Counted from the stretch's first letter, positions 27,695 to 37,989 are shown. The stretch is 64,000 bases of DNA from Amycolatopsis sp. NBC_01488 (GCF_036227105.1 NZ_CP109434.1:687001-751000); one strand, 5' to 3'. Notes: generated by a model not told the origin, from the sequence alone. Numbers and translations: made by a program.

Positions 27695-29206
27695 TCACAT
27701 ACGAGATGCGGAGTTCACCTTCGCTCCGGGGCTATGGCGCAGCTGGTAGCGCACCTCACTGGCAGTGAGGGGGTCAGGGGTTCGAGTCCCCTTAGCTCCA
27801 CGTCGTAACGAACCCCTTCGTTTCAGCCGTTGTGGCTGGCCGGAGGGGTTTTCTGCGTTCCGAGTTCGATCTTCGGTGATCGGCTTACGGCCTGATCTTG
27901 TGCTCCTGGTGGGGCAAAACTGGAGCACCACCCCAGCCCCGGTGCGGCGGCGGTACGGTGTTCCCGCTGCTCCCCGGCTCACCCGGCGGGTGACCCCCAC
28001 CGTGGCGAAGAGGGGGACAACCACCGCCACCCGCCTATTGTCGACCACACTCGGTGAGGGTGTCGGTGGTGGCGGGACCGCCGTGTGCCAGCGCCGCTCG
28101 AGATCGTCGAGCAGCCGCTGCTCGACCTCCGGGGCGACGTGGGAGTAGGTCTCGATGACCCGGTTGTCCAGGTGGTGACCGAGCCGGCGGGCCTGGGCGA
28201 TCTCCGGTGCGCCGCCGGCGATCAGCCAGGTCTTGTGGCTGTGCCGCAGCCCGTGGAAGGTCAACCCAGGCCGGACCGCCGCGCAGCCCGCCTTTGTCCC
28301 GGACGCCTCGCTGCCGTCGACCGCGGGGCAGAAGACCCGACGGAGGAACGTCGAACGCCACAACCACGTCCCGCTCGGCGTCGTGAACACGAACCCATAC
28401 CGGTGTCGCGCGAGATGCTCGCGCAGCAGCGCGACCAGGAACGGCGGCAGCGCGATCGTCCGCGCGGAGGCCCGGGTCTTCGGCGGCCCGAGCCAGCGCA
28501 TCGACCCCGACTCGTGCAACGCACCCACCAACGGATCGATCACGATCACCCCACGCCTGAGATCGACGTTGTCCCGGTGCAGGCCGGCCAGCTCGCCCCA
28601 CCGGCAACCGGTCCATGCCGCGGTGATTACCAGCAGCCGCGCGATCGGGCCGCCAAGGAGGTCTGCCTGCTCGGCGATCCGCACCACGTGCTCCGGCGTC
28701 GCCCAGATCCGCTCCGCCACGGCCCGCCGTGACCGCCGGCCACGGCGCCTTCGCCGACGCACCGGATTGAACGGGATCAGCCGCTCATCGGCCGCGTCGG
28801 TCAGCAGCATCGACAACAGGTTCAGCTGCGAGCTCACCGTCGACGGGGCGTAGCCGGCTCGCTCCAGCTCCCGGACCCACTCGGTCACACCCAGCGCCGT
28901 AATCGCACCCAACGGCACACCCCCGAACTTCGGCAGGATGTGACACCGCAAGCGGCTCCGATAGCTCTCGATCGTCCGCGAATCCAGATCCAGCGACCGG
29001 AACCACCGCACCACCCACTCCGCCACCGTGACCGCACTGTCCACCGGATCGATCCACACCCGCCGACGCCGATCCACCTCCAACCCGGCGGCGTAGGCCG
29101 CAGCATCACGCCGCGAGCCAAATCCGGACACCGAACGAACACCGAAACCTTGCCGCCGATACCTCACGCGCCACGACCTGTTGCCGCGCTGCTCCACCCA
29201 CGCCAC
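27695..29206 (-). CDS. int: Tyrosine-type site-specific integrase of the tRNA-Ala island
   Basis: The product has 503 residues from the GTG at 29206 (GGGAGG upstream). An N-terminal AP2-like/SAM-like core-binding region lies at about 65-150. The catalytic domain has Arg in TGCRWGELAG, the box HGLRHSHKTW, and the Tyr in VIETYSHVAPE. It should catalyse integration and excision at the adjacent att site. After about residue 400 the open frame continues through a terminator and antisense across the whole tRNA, so the last 100 residues are probably created by the junction and may not be functional. Confidence 0.88.
   Translation of the reverse strand: MAWVEQRGNRSWRVRYRRQGFGVRSVSGFGSRRDAAAYAAGLEVDRRRRVWIDPVDSAVTVAEWVVRWFRSLDLDSRTIESYRSRLRCHILPKFGGVPLGAITALGVTEWVRELERAGYAPSTVSSQLNLLSMLLTDAADERLIPFNPVRRRRRRGRRSRRAVAERIWATPEHVVRIAEQADLLGGPIARLLVITAAWTGCRWGELAGLHRDNVDLRRGVIVIDPLVGALHESGSMRWLGPPKTRASARTIALPPFLVALLREHLARHRYGFVFTTPSGTWLWRSTFLRRVFCPAVDGSEASGTKAGCAAVRPGLTFHGLRHSHKTWLIAGGAPEIAQARRLGHHLDNRVIETYSHVAPEVEQRLLDDLERRWHTAVPPPPTPSPSVVDNRRVAVVVPLFATVGVTRRVSRGAAGTPYRRRTGAGVVLQFCPTRSTRSGRKPITEDRTRNAENPSGQPQRLKRRGSLRRGAKGTRTPDPLTASEVRYQLRHSPGAKVNSASRM
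27728..27800 (+). tRNA. tRNA-Ala (anticodon GGC)
   Basis: The 73-nt cloverleaf has acceptor stem GGGGCTA/TAGCTCC, a D arm with GCGC/GCGC pairing, anticodon arm CCTCACTGGCAGTGAGG with loop CTGGCAG, and the T arm GGTTCGAGTCC. The discriminator base is A and CCA is not encoded. The 3' half is shared with the island att repeat, so the mature tRNA remains intact after integration. Confidence 0.95.
27759..27801 (+). repeat. attL of the island (43-bp core in tRNA-Ala)
   Basis: The 43 bases from the anticodon loop to just beyond the discriminator base recur exactly at 40796-40838. This is the normal footprint of tyrosine-integrase insertion into a tRNA 3' end. Confidence 0.92.
27811..27850 (+). terminator. 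Terminator after tRNA-Ala
   Basis: AACCCCTTCG pairs with CGGAGGGGTT (one mismatch) around a nested CAGCC/GGCTG hairpin and is followed by TTTTCTG. It should end the tRNA transcript. Confidence 0.75.
27908..27929. repeat. Motif TGGGGCAAAACTGGAGCA near attL
   Basis: It matches 22-bp sequences near attR at 40662-40683 and 40944-40965, all holding two TGGGGCA-like half sites. They are candidate integrase arm-binding sites. This copy lies within the integrase frame. Confidence 0.45.
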
Positions 29207-29320
29207 AACAACCTCCCACGCACGGATGAGACCAACGAAGCGTTAGCCCGCAGCGGGTGAAGTACCCCGGCACAGACATCTCCAACGTCGACCTCCAGAA
29301 ACGACGACGCAGGTGACCGG

Positions 29321-29535
29321 GGGACTGTTCCAAGATCGGTGTTTCCAGCCTGACGTACCGGGCGCAGTTCCAGTGGGATGGACACTGTGAGTGATGACAT
29401 CGGAGCTTATGAGTCCGCGCAAGAGTGAGTCCACGCTGGCGCGAGCTGTCGCCGGAGCAGGCCGCCGCAGCGGCGATGGTGGCCGAAGCGAAAGCCCGCG
29501 GGCTGGCACTGACCGGCCCAGACGGGTTGCTGAAG
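29321..29535 (+). mobile_element. IS256-family left-end fragment
   Basis: The left inverted repeat GGGACTGTTCCAAGATCGGT and the first part of the transposase gene match the complete copy at 55366-56771. Similarity stops abruptly after CTGAAG at 29535. It is a truncated relic with an added frame change and no function. Confidence 0.85.
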
Positions 29536-30095
29536 TACCCGGGCGTAGCGCGCGCCGGGCCGGACGATGGGAAGTGTGCGGTCGCCAGGGGCCGCGGTCC
29601 GGATTGCAGCCTCGCTGTGGTGGCGAGGTCACAGGCGAGCTCGTTCGCTTGATCCAAACTGCGGAATCTCGCTGGTGTGTTGACCCAGATTTCGAAACGG
29701 ATGGCAGGTTAGGGGCCAGCGACGGACGTTGCGCAGGAGTAGACCCAGGGCCGCCGACGGCGATCCAGGGCCCGGCGGGGACGTGAGTCAGCAGGAATCC
29801 CGCACCAGAAGCTCCCCAATGGCGTTATCAGGAACAGCGACAGCGCGATCACCTGGGCTGAGACACGAGTCTTTCAGCGATCCGAGCCACTACTTCAGCC
29901 GCTTGATCACGCGGTGCACCCACCAACGGACTCGCGACCCTTCGATCACGGTCGCCTGTTGCGCTACCAGAGCGGTGAGTACGTCAGATGATCGTGGGCC
30001 TACCTGAAGCATGTAGCAAAAGACACTTTTGCTCAAGACAACCCAAATACCACAACGACCGGAACAACTATAACAGGATTCGCGCAACAGGTTAT
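29536..30095. other. No convincing gene; eroded DNA
   Basis: There are no ribosome sites or family motifs here. A minus-strand stretch near 29890-29990 (TALVAQQATVIEGSRVRWWV) looks like decayed coding sequence, possibly from a transposase, but I cannot place it. Base composition falls toward AT from about 30000. Confidence 0.5.
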
Positions 30096-30341
30096 TCACT
30101 CACCAGATTCGACCCCACCATGCAACACATCACCTTTCAAATACTCCGACAGATCACCATTTTCACCCCAAAACCACAACCGATGGCAAACCTTGCATCG
30201 CACGACCAACTGCGCCCTGCCGAGCAATATCTCCGGAGAGACATCCACGTCGAACTCATCGTGTTCCAGAACAAAAAGGCTATCGTGAGGATCGTCATCA
30301 CGAAGGATGGTTCCACACTTGCATCGCATCTTCGCCATCAT
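30096..30341 (-). CDS. Candidate immunity protein of the CdiA-type toxin
   Basis: The product has 81 residues, acidic, with two Cys pairs (RCKCGT and RCKVCHRLW) that could bind zinc. The ATG at 30341 overlaps the toxin stop as TGATG, so it is made together with the toxin C-terminus. Size, position and coupling fit an immunity protein that neutralises the toxin domain in the cytoplasm. No known immunity family is recognised, so the role is inferred from context. The gene is intact although the toxin gene is broken. Confidence 0.65.
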   Translation of the reverse strand: MMAKMRCKCGTILRDDDPHDSLFVLEHDEFDVDVSPEILLGRAQLVVRCKVCHRLWFWGENGDLSEYLKGDVLHGGVESGE

Positions 30342-33300
30342 CAACCACCAAAGAATCTGACTTCACCAATAAGTTCAGCTTTACCCCAGCTTTTGATCAT
30401 ACCATTCACTCGCCTGAGTGCCTCCGCCGCGCCGCCGAAATCGGCTGCGGAAAGCCCGGTCCCCCGCAGATCGACGATCACGCCGCCGCCGTGCACCTGG
30501 GAGTACTTCTTCGCGATCTTCCCCAGCATGGAATCGATGGAGGTCCCCGTCGGCGAGTACACGTCCCAAAGCACTCCGTCGACCACCAGGTCGCTCGTCC
30601 CGCCACCGGCACGGGTGCCTACCGGATCCCGCAGTGTGACCCTCGAACCCGCTCCCGCCATTTCCTCGGCGGCTCGGATTTCCGAGGCCGACGGGTTGGT
30701 TGCCGTGATCTCGAGCAGGCCGATGTCGGGCAGGTCGGCGAGGTGGGCGGCTTCGTTGGCCAGTGCTCCCGACTCCGCCGCCGCTTCCTGCGCAGCACTG
30801 GCCGCCCGCCCGAGCTGCGCGGCAGCGCCGGCACCGGCGGCGTCGAGCAGGCCCACCCCCGCGACGTCGGCCGCTTCCGTCAGGGCGGCGGCTCCCGCGC
30901 CCGCGCGCAGCTCGGCTGCCCCGCCGGCGAGCAGGTCGGCCAGTTCGCACTCCGGGCAAACGAGGGAGGCGATCAACACGAGCAGTCCGCCGAGGTCAGG
31001 ATCCGTTCCGGCGGTGACGAAGTTGGTGAAGTCGTCCCGGAGCGTGGCCATGTAGTTCGGGCTGAACAGGTTCCGGTAGTCCAGGCACCGCGCCAGCGTC
31101 GGGTCACCCTGCGGGATGTGCTGTCGGCAAATGTCCTGCAGGTGTCCGAGGATGCGTTCCTGCTCGGCCTGGGAGCCACTGAACAGCAGCACGCAGTCCT
31201 GATTGCTCAGCAGGTTGACGGCCTCGACGTCGCGGGCGTTGTCGTCGCAGTCGGCGCGCCGCTGCTGGATGAGCTGCTGCTTTTCCGTCGCGGCTTTGTT
31301 CGCGACACTCTGCCAAGCGTCCTTCGCGGCTATAGCAGCCGCAGCGGCGTCGTTGCCGGCTTGGATCGCGGCGTCGTACGCGATCTTGGCCGAACTCGCG
31401 GCATCGTGGGCGTAGCCCGCGGCGGCGTGGGCATAGTACTGAGCCGTCGCGGCGGAGCGTCCGGCCCGGTCGGCGGAGACGACGGCGGACGCCGCAGCGC
31501 CAGCTGCAGTGTTGGCCGAGGTCTGGGCCTGCTGGGCGGACGCCGCGGCGCGAGTGGCAGCGTCCTGGGCCTGACGGGCGTAGTCGGCGGCCTGGTTGGC
31601 CGCCGTGGCCGCCTGATCGGCGTACCCGGCGGCTTCGTCGGCAGCGTTGCGGGCTCGAGCCGCCGCGGCCTGAGCTTCGTCGGCGTCGTGCGTGGCCGTG
31701 GCCGCGGAGCTTGCGGCCTGGGCCAGCAGGCCGTCGATGGCAGCGTTGTGGGCGGCGGTGTTCTGGTCGCGGCGGGCGGCGGTGTACTGGCCCACGGCGA
31801 TGAACTCACGCAGCAGCACCGGTGGTCCGTCGAGGGCGGCCTGGGCCGCGTTGACAACCTCGCGCGCTCCCGCGGCACGAGCGGCGGACTGGATCTGGCT
31901 GGCCTTCAGCTGGTCGTCCATGCCGAGCGCGACGAACTGACCGTTGTCGAGGAACTCCCGCAGCGCTTGGTCAGTGCCGGCGTCGAGGGCCTTCTGGCCC
32001 TCCTGCACGACCACGGTGCGACCGGCCGTGCGAGCGGCGGACATGACCTGGCTGACCTGCAGGGTGTCGTCCTGTGCCCGACCGGGGTAGTCACGACTGC
32101 GCAGGAAGTTCCGCACATCGATGTCCGAACCGGCCAGTGCCGCGTTCCCGGCCGTCTGGAAGCCGGGTGCGGCGGCGTCGACGAGCTGGGCGAGGACGGC
32201 GCGGTCGTCCTGTCCGGCGGCCGCGGTCAAGCCGGTGGTGATGAAGTCGACGACCTCGTTGTCGGACGCCGACAGCGCGGCGAGCGCCGCGGTCTTCGTC
32301 CAAGGGCCGCCCTGGCCTGCGAGGGTCAGCGCGACCTTGCGGGCGTCGGTGAGCACGGTCGCGCGAGCGGTGCCGACCGCGGTGGCCTCGGTGATCAGCC
32401 GGGTGGTCTCGGCGTTCCAGGTGCTGACCTGGTCGAGGTCCCACCGGGGTGGCACCGGGCGCACGGAGGCCGACGACGCGGCGGCACGCGCGGCGTCGTC
32501 GGCCTGCTGGCCGTTCAGCGCGATCCGGTCGTCGTCGGCTTTGCGGGCGGCCTGGGCGATCCGGGCCGCCTGGTTCGACGCGCCAACCGCCGCGTTCGCC
32601 GCTGCGGTGGCGGCGTTCGCGTGCGCGGTCGCCTTGGCGGCCGCGTCCGTGGCTTGCCCGGCGTGTGCGGCCGCATCGTCCGCCGCGGCCGCTGCTGCGG
32701 TGGCGTCGTTGGCAGCGGCGGAGGCGGCATCGGCGGCCGCGCCGGCGTCCGAGCCCGCTTCGTCCGCCCAGGACTGGCTGGCCTGCGCAGCAGCGGTCGC
32801 CCGCGCGGCCTGGGCGCGAGCGTTCGCGGCGGCGGCCTGCGCCTGCCGGGCATCGGCGCCCGCAGCCGCGGCGCTGTTGGCCGCGTCGGTGGCGGCCTGC
32901 GCCGCCGTCCGGGACTGGGTTGCGGCGTCCCCAGCCGCCGAACCCGCATCCTTGGCTCGTTGTGACGCGGTCCGCGCTGCCCTGGCCGCGTCCGCGGCCG
33001 TCGATGCGCTCACCGCCGCGTCCCGCGCAGTCTGCGCGGCCTTGGTCGCGTCCGCAGCTTTGACCTTGTCGCCGATCGCTGCGGCCGCCGCGTCGTAGGC
33101 GTGTGAGGCGGCCGTTCGCGCCTGGCCGGCCGCGGCGGCCGCCCGCGCGGCAGCCATCGCCGCGGTGTGCGCCGAGCGGGACGCCGCGTTGGCCGCGCCG
33201 ATCGCCTGCCGCGCGGTGAACGCCGCCTGGTCGGCCGCATACGCGGCCCGGTTCGCCGCATCCGTGGCCTCGCCGGCATGTCCCTGCGCGGCCGCAGCGG

Positions 33301-33426
33301 CGTCCTTGGCGGCTTGGGCGGCCTTCATCGCGGCCGCTGCCTCCACGACCGCGCGGTCAGATTCCTGTTTCGCCTGCTCGGTCTCCGTCGCCGCCTGTTC
33401 CGAAGCAGCCTTGGCCGTGGCCACTA
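30341..33426 (-). pseudogene. Polymorphic toxin, 3' part (ALF repeats, Ala-rich coiled coil, CdiA-type tRNase C-terminus), split by IS5
   Basis: About 1028 codons of one original gene. A first Ala-rich coiled-coil block is followed by ALF-type repeats (QKALDAGTDQALREFLDNGQ), a second Ala-rich coiled coil, a linker, and the C-terminal domain. The last 125 residues contain TSDLVVDGVLWDVYSPTGTS and a later GGGVIVDLRGTGLS, the pattern of the CdiA C-terminal tRNase family (nuclease of restriction-endonuclease-like fold). The IS5 element at 33427-34470 separates it from its N-terminus. Removing the IS and one TA restores a single frame. Confidence 0.8.
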
Positions 33427-34470
33427 GAGCCTGTTTTGATGTGCTGACCAGCGGAGCTTGTGGTCGGCGTTGTGGGGTGCGGCGTGTCTTGGGTGAGATA
33501 GACGAGGTCTCCGGTAGACCGATCAACGACCAAGCTGATCAAGTACACCGGAGACCTCGTGCCCAGCCTAGCGGCGACGGGGCGAGCCGATCTGACCGAC
33601 GCGCAGTGGGCGATTCTGGAACCGCTGCTGCCTGTCGGCAAGAAGCCCGGCCGCCCGCCACTGTGGAGTAAACGCCAGCTTTTGGACGGTATCCGCTGGC
33701 GGGTTCGTGTCGGTTCGCCGTGGCGTGACGTCCCACCTGTGTATGGCTGCTGGCAAACCGTCTATGGCTTGTTCCGGCGCTGGCAGCGCGCTGGTGTGTG
33801 GGCGTTGATCTTGGCGGCGTTGCAGACTCGGGCCGACGCCGCCGGGTTGATCACCTGGGAGGTGAGCGTGGATTCCACGATCAACCGGGCGCACCAGCAT
33901 GCCGCAGGCGCCCGCATCGAGGGCGACCTGCAGAAAGAACCGCCAGGCGGTATCGGCGAGCCCGAACCGGCCGACCACGCGCTGGGCCGGTCGCGGGGAG
34001 GCTGGACGACCAAGCTGCATCTGGCCACCGAGCAAGGCCAAAAACCACTGTCGTTGCTGGTGACCGCCGGTCAACGTGGTGATTCACCGCAGTTCGAGGC
34101 GGTGCTGGCCAGGGTCCGGGTCGCCCGGGTTGGTGGTGGGCGAGCCCGGACCCGGCCGGATCGTGTCCTGGCGGACAAGGCCTACAGTTCCCGCGCCAAC
34201 CGGGCCTATCTGCGGCGGCGCGGGATCGCGTGCACGATTCCCCAGCCTTCTGATCAGGTCCGGCATCGCCGCAACCGCGGCCGGGCCGGTGGGCGGCCAC
34301 CAGCATTCGACCCAGAGATCTACAAGCAACGGCACGCGGTGGAGTGCGGCATCAACCGGCTCAAACGCAACCGAGGCGTCGCCACACGGTTCGACAAACT
34401 CGCGGTTCGCTACGAGGCGACCGTGCACATCGCGGCGATCAACGAGTGGCTACGACATTGAAACAGGCTC
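33427..34470 (+). mobile_element. IS5-family insertion sequence, complete
   Basis: The 1044-bp element has terminal inverted repeats beginning GAGCCTGTTT (33427-33436) and ending AAACAGGCTC (34461-34470). It is flanked by a TA duplication (33425-33426 and 34471-34472). It lies in the coding sequence of the polymorphic toxin. Confidence 0.88.
33559..34461 (+). CDS. IS5-family DDE transposase
   Basis: The product has 300 residues in a single frame. The N-terminus [13 protein letters not shown] is typical of the DUF4096/IS5 group. DDE residues fall in [22 protein letters not shown] and [13 protein letters not shown]. The start GTG at 33559 follows within the IS; the stop lies ten bases before the right end. 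Since reading frame and ends are intact, the copy may be active. Confidence 0.9.
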   Translation: MPSLAATGRADLTDAQWAILEPLLPVGKKPGRPPLWSKRQLLDGIRWRVRVGSPWRDVPPVYGCWQTVYGLFRRWQRAGVWALILAALQTRADAAGLITWEVSVDSTINRAHQHAAGARIEGDLQKEPPGGIGEPEPADHALGRSRGGWTTKLHLATEQGQKPLSLLVTAGQRGDSPQFEAVLARVRVARVGGGRARTRPDRVLADKAYSSRANRAYLRRRGIACTIPQPSDQVRHRRNRGRAGGRPPAFDPEIYKQRHAVECGINRLKRNRGVATRFDKLAVRYEATVHIAAINEWLRH

Positions 34471-35214
34471 TAGTTGCGCGATGGACGTCGTTTCCGCATC
34501 TCGCGCCTGCGCAACAGGGAGATCGACGCCGAGGAACTGGTTCAACGCGTCTACGGTGCCCGCGTCCAGCGCCTGCTGCCCGGCCTTCTTCACCTCGGGA
34601 CCGCCACCAGACATCGCCCGGCTGACCTTGACCGTCTGGTCGATTTCGAACGGGATCTGCCAGTCGGACTGCAGGAATGACTTCAGCGCGTCGTCGGTGC
34701 CGGCGTCCAGTGCCTCCTGCCCGGCCTGCTTCACCTGCGCGCCGCCTGCGGACATCACCTGGCTTACCCGCACGCTCAGGTCGATTCCGTACGGCACTTC
34801 CCAGCCGGTATCGAGGAATGCGCTCAGCGAGTCGTCCGTACCGGCGTCCAGCGCCTGCTGTGCCGCCGATCGCGTCGCTACTCCCCCAGCCGACATCAAC
34901 CGGCTGACCTGCACACTTCGGTCGATCGAGACGTCCGTGGCCCTCTGCGAGGTCAAGAACCGCGTCACGTCCGTTTCCGTGCCTGCCAGTGCCGCCGCCG
35001 CGTCCTGTCTGGTCGCCGGGCCGCCGAACTGCCAGAGCCGCAGCACCTTCAGGCGGTCTGAGTCTGACGGGCCGGCTTCCGCTGACGCCGCCGCGGCGAT
35101 CGGGCGGCTCAGCGCGGCCACGGCAGCCGGCGGAGCGGTGATCCCGCCGACGCCCAGCGTCGCCGTGACCGCCAGGATCAAGCCAGCACGAAACCACGTT
35201 TTGACTGCACGCAT
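34471..35214 (-). pseudogene. Polymorphic toxin, 5' part with signal peptide and ALF repeats
   Basis: A signal peptide (RAVKTWFRAGLILAVTATLG, cleavage near the Ala-rich stretch) shows that the original toxin was secreted. Three ALF repeats follow, for example QQALDAGTDDSLSAFLDTGW and QEALDAGTDDALKSFLQSDW. The frame reaches TTSIAQL and then enters the IS5 element, which appends only a few residues. Without the IS it reads on into VATAKAASEQAATE of the 3' part. Confidence 0.8.
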
Positions 35215-35439
35215 TCGAGTCCCCCCTCGATTGACCGGTGCGCAGATTCCGCCCCGACGTAAAACGCGCGTTCAAACATTTACCGGGCGATCAGGAACCG
35301 GTCAACCGCCACCAAGAGGTGATTGACATCACAATGCCGCCTCCTGGGCGAGCTGCTTAGTCTCGCGCTGCCCGGCATCGTTTTGATGCCGACGTCCACA
35401 TTGGGTCATATGTCGCAATTCGACTATGGAGGGGAAGAG

Positions 35440-35973
35440 ATGCGCAAGTTGTACAGGAGGCTGTTAGGCGCAGGAGCTTTCGCGGCGGTCGCGGCCGTGG
35501 CAGTGAGCATCAGTGTCACCCCAGCCAGCGGCGCCGCCTCTGCGGCGGAGGAACAGCCGTCCGCGGTCGAGGACTACACATATCCGGGGGCCGACGCGAT
35601 CCTGGCAAGCGATCACGTGCAGCTGATCAGCGGCGACGGCCACATCCTCTACAAGGCCTGCCCGCCAACCGAAGCACCAGGACTGATCATCGTTCGGACC
35701 ACTGACCGCATCGGCTCGCTGGGCAACGGCAGGCTCTGCTTCGAAGCAACCGCCGCAACGGGGCACCTGACGTTGAAGGTCCCGAACGTCTACGCCGTGC
35801 GAGGCGACGGCACCTCCACGAACACGGGCCACAGGCTCAAGGCCCAACTGACCACCGACGCCGGCGTGCACACGGCAGTGGACGTGGACCCCAACTTCGA
35901 CACAGAAGTGGGAATCGCTGCTACTCCGCCGGGAGACCCCACCACGTTGCTGCAATTGGACGCATCGCACTAA
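35440..35973 (+). CDS. Secreted protein, unknown function
   Basis: The product has 177 residues from the ATG at 35440, which has GGAGGGGAAG upstream. A signal peptide (KLYRRLLGAGAFAAVAAVAV, cleavage near SGAASA) is clear. The mature part has two Cys (KACPP and GRLCFE) that may form a disulphide, and a beta-rich pattern. I do not recognise a family. It lies 66 bases before the protease-like gene and may be co-expressed with it. Confidence 0.7.
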   Translation: MRKLYRRLLGAGAFAAVAAVAVSISVTPASGAASAAEEQPSAVEDYTYPGADAILASDHVQLISGDGHILYKACPPTEAPGLIIVRTTDRIGSLGNGRLCFEATAATGHLTLKVPNVYAVRGDGTSTNTGHRLKAQLTTDAGVHTAVDVDPNFDTEVGIAATPPGDPTTLLQLDASH

Positions 35974-36039
35974 CACTCAGCCAGCGCCTTTTCGTAGCCG
36001 ACAACATCCCAATCTTCATCTTTCGAAAGCAGGAATCTC

Positions 36040-37989
36040 GTGCACAAGCTAAGAGCCTTCGCGCTCGTGACACTCACCGGGCTGGCGAGTGGCATACTGA
36101 CCGCATCGCCGGCCGAGGCCATCTCCAGCGGCACCGGGGCCGTCGACGGCGCCTACGCGTTCGCCGCGAAACTGTCGAACGAGACCGCGGCCTGCACCGG
36201 CGCGCTGGTCGCACCGCAGTGGATCATCACCTCGACCGGCTGCTTCCCGCAGAACCCACAGGGCGGCACACCCGCCAAGCCGACCACGGTGACGGTCGGC
36301 CGCACGAAGCTCAGCGGCACCGGCGGGCATGTCGCCACGGTCACCAGCCTGATCGCTCGGGCGGATCGCAGCACGATGCTCGCGCGTCTCGACACCCCGA
36401 TCACCGACGTCACCCCGGTGTCACTCGGCACCACAGCTTCTACGACCGGGGATGTACTGCGCGTCGCCGGCTACGGCCGCACCACCTCCACGTGGGCGCC
36501 TGACCAGCTGCAGACAAGCCCGTTCACCGTCGCATCGACCAGCTCGACCAAGCTGGTGCTGACCGGGGACCAGGGCGCCGACGCCTGCAAAGGCGACGCC
36601 GGCGGCCCGGTCTTCCGCGAAAACGCCGGCCACACTGACCTCGCGGGTGTTGTGACGACGACGTGGGGACACGGCTGCCTGGTCTCGACCGAGACCCGGC
36701 AAGGCACTACCGCGGACCGCACCGACGACCTCGTCGACTGGATCCGGCAGCAGGTTCTCGTCCCGTCCGCCAAGGCTGTCGGTCACTCGGTCACCGTCAG
36801 CTGGAGCGCACTCGCCGCGCAGGACAACGCCTCCTACCGCGTGTACAGCTCGACCACTACTCCAGTCCCGATCGACGCTGCCCACCTGGTGAACACGACC
36901 CAGGCCACCACACTGACCCAGACGTCGGTCCCGGCCAAGCAGACCCGCTACTACCAGGTCGTCGCCGTGACCGCGGACGGGCGGAGCGCACCGCCGACCG
37001 ATGTCGTGTCCGCCTCCACCCCGCTCGCCATCCCTGTCGACTTCACCGGTGACGGCAAGGGCGACATCGCCACCTTCACCCGCGGCACAGCAGGCGACGT
37101 CTACGTGGCCAACTCGGACGGGACGAAGTTCACCGGCAACAGCGTGCTGTGGCACGACCGGTTCTCCATCGGCACCGAAATCCCGCTGTCCGGCGACTTC
37201 GATGGAGACGGCAAAGCCGACGTCGCGACCTTCGCCCGGGGGACGAGCGGAGACGTCTACGTCGCGCTCTCCGACGGCACCAAGTTCAACGGCAACGGCG
37301 TGCTCTGGCACGACAACTTCGGCATCAACGACGAGATTCCCGCCGTCGGAGACTTCAACGGCGACGGCAAAGACGACATCGCCATCTTCAAACGCGGCAG
37401 CACGGCCGACGTCCTCGTCGCACTCTCCGACGGCACGAAGTTCGGCACCGCAACCCTGTGGCACGACCACTTCGGTATCAACGACGAACTGCCTTACGTC
37501 GGTGACTTCAACGGCGACGGCAAAGACGACATCGCCGTTTTCACCCGCGGCACCACTGCCGATGTCTACGTGGCTACCTCCGACGGCACCAAGTTCGTCG
37601 GTGACGGCGTGAAGTGGCACGACAACTTCGCGTTCAACAGTGAGATCCCCGCGGTCGGCGACTTCAACGGTGACGGCAAGGACGACCTCGTCGTCTTCAC
37701 GCGCGGCTCCGCCGCCGATGCCTTCGTTGCCATCTCCGACGGTACGAAGTTCGTGGGCACCAGTGCCAAGTGGCATGACCACTTCGCCGCCAACGACGAA
37801 ATCCCCGCCGTTGGGGACTTCAACGGCGACGGCAAAGACGACATCGCCACCTTCACCCGCGGCACCGCCGGCGACGTCTACGTCGCCACCTCCGACGGCA
37901 CGAAATTCGTCGGAGACAGCATCAAGTGGCACGACAACTTCGTCTTCAACAGCGAGGTCCCAGCTCCGCGAGCCATCACGATCCTCTAG
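36040..37989 (+). CDS. Secreted trypsin-fold pseudoprotease with FG-GAP/VCBS repeats
   Basis: The product has 649 residues from a GTG (AGGA upstream). The signal peptide ends near SPAEAIS. A trypsin-like domain occupies about 28-235, but the catalytic His motif TAAHC is WIITSTGCF and the Ser motif GDSGGP is KGDAGGPVF, so both His and Ser are absent. A fibronectin-like segment spans about 240-325. Seven repeats of about 47 residues follow (core GDFNGDGKDDIA, FG-GAP/VCBS-like, Ca-binding pattern DxNxDGxxD), probably a beta-propeller. It may bind rather than cleave. Confidence 0.85.
   Translation: MHKLRAFALVTLTGLASGILTASPAEAISSGTGAVDGAYAFAAKLSNETAACTGALVAPQWIITSTGCFPQNPQGGTPAKPTTVTVGRTKLSGTGGHVATVTSLIARADRSTMLARLDTPITDVTPVSLGTTASTTGDVLRVAGYGRTTSTWAPDQLQTSPFTVASTSSTKLVLTGDQGADACKGDAGGPVFRENAGHTDLAGVVTTTWGHGCLVSTETRQGTTADRTDDLVDWIRQQVLVPSAKAVGHSVTVSWSALAAQDNASYRVYSSTTTPVPIDAAHLVNTTQATTLTQTSVPAKQTRYYQVVAVTADGRSAPPTDVVSASTPLAIPVDFTGDGKGDIATFTRGTAGDVYVANSDGTKFTGNSVLWHDRFSIGTEIPLSGDFDGDGKADVATFARGTSGDVYVALSDGTKFNGNGVLWHDNFGINDEIPAVGDFNGDGKDDIAIFKRGSTADVLVALSDGTKFGTATLWHDHFGINDELPYVGDFNGDGKDDIAVFTRGTTADVYVATSDGTKFVGDGVKWHDNFAFNSEIPAVGDFNGDGKDDLVVFTRGSAADAFVAISDGTKFVGTSAKWHDHFAANDEIPAVGDFNGDGKDDIATFTRGTAGDVYVATSDGTKFVGDSIKWHDNFVFNSEVPAPRAITIL

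Noticed and set aside
27728..27800. Protein-like peptide GTRTPDPLTASEVRYQLRHS on the minus strand
   Set aside because: It is the antisense reading of tRNA-Ala, a well-known database artefact, and not a domain.
30381..33279. Many long frames in all phases across the Ala-rich toxin region
   Set aside because: They come from repetitive GCN codons of the coiled-coil segments; only the frame with ALF repeats and the nuclease end is supported.
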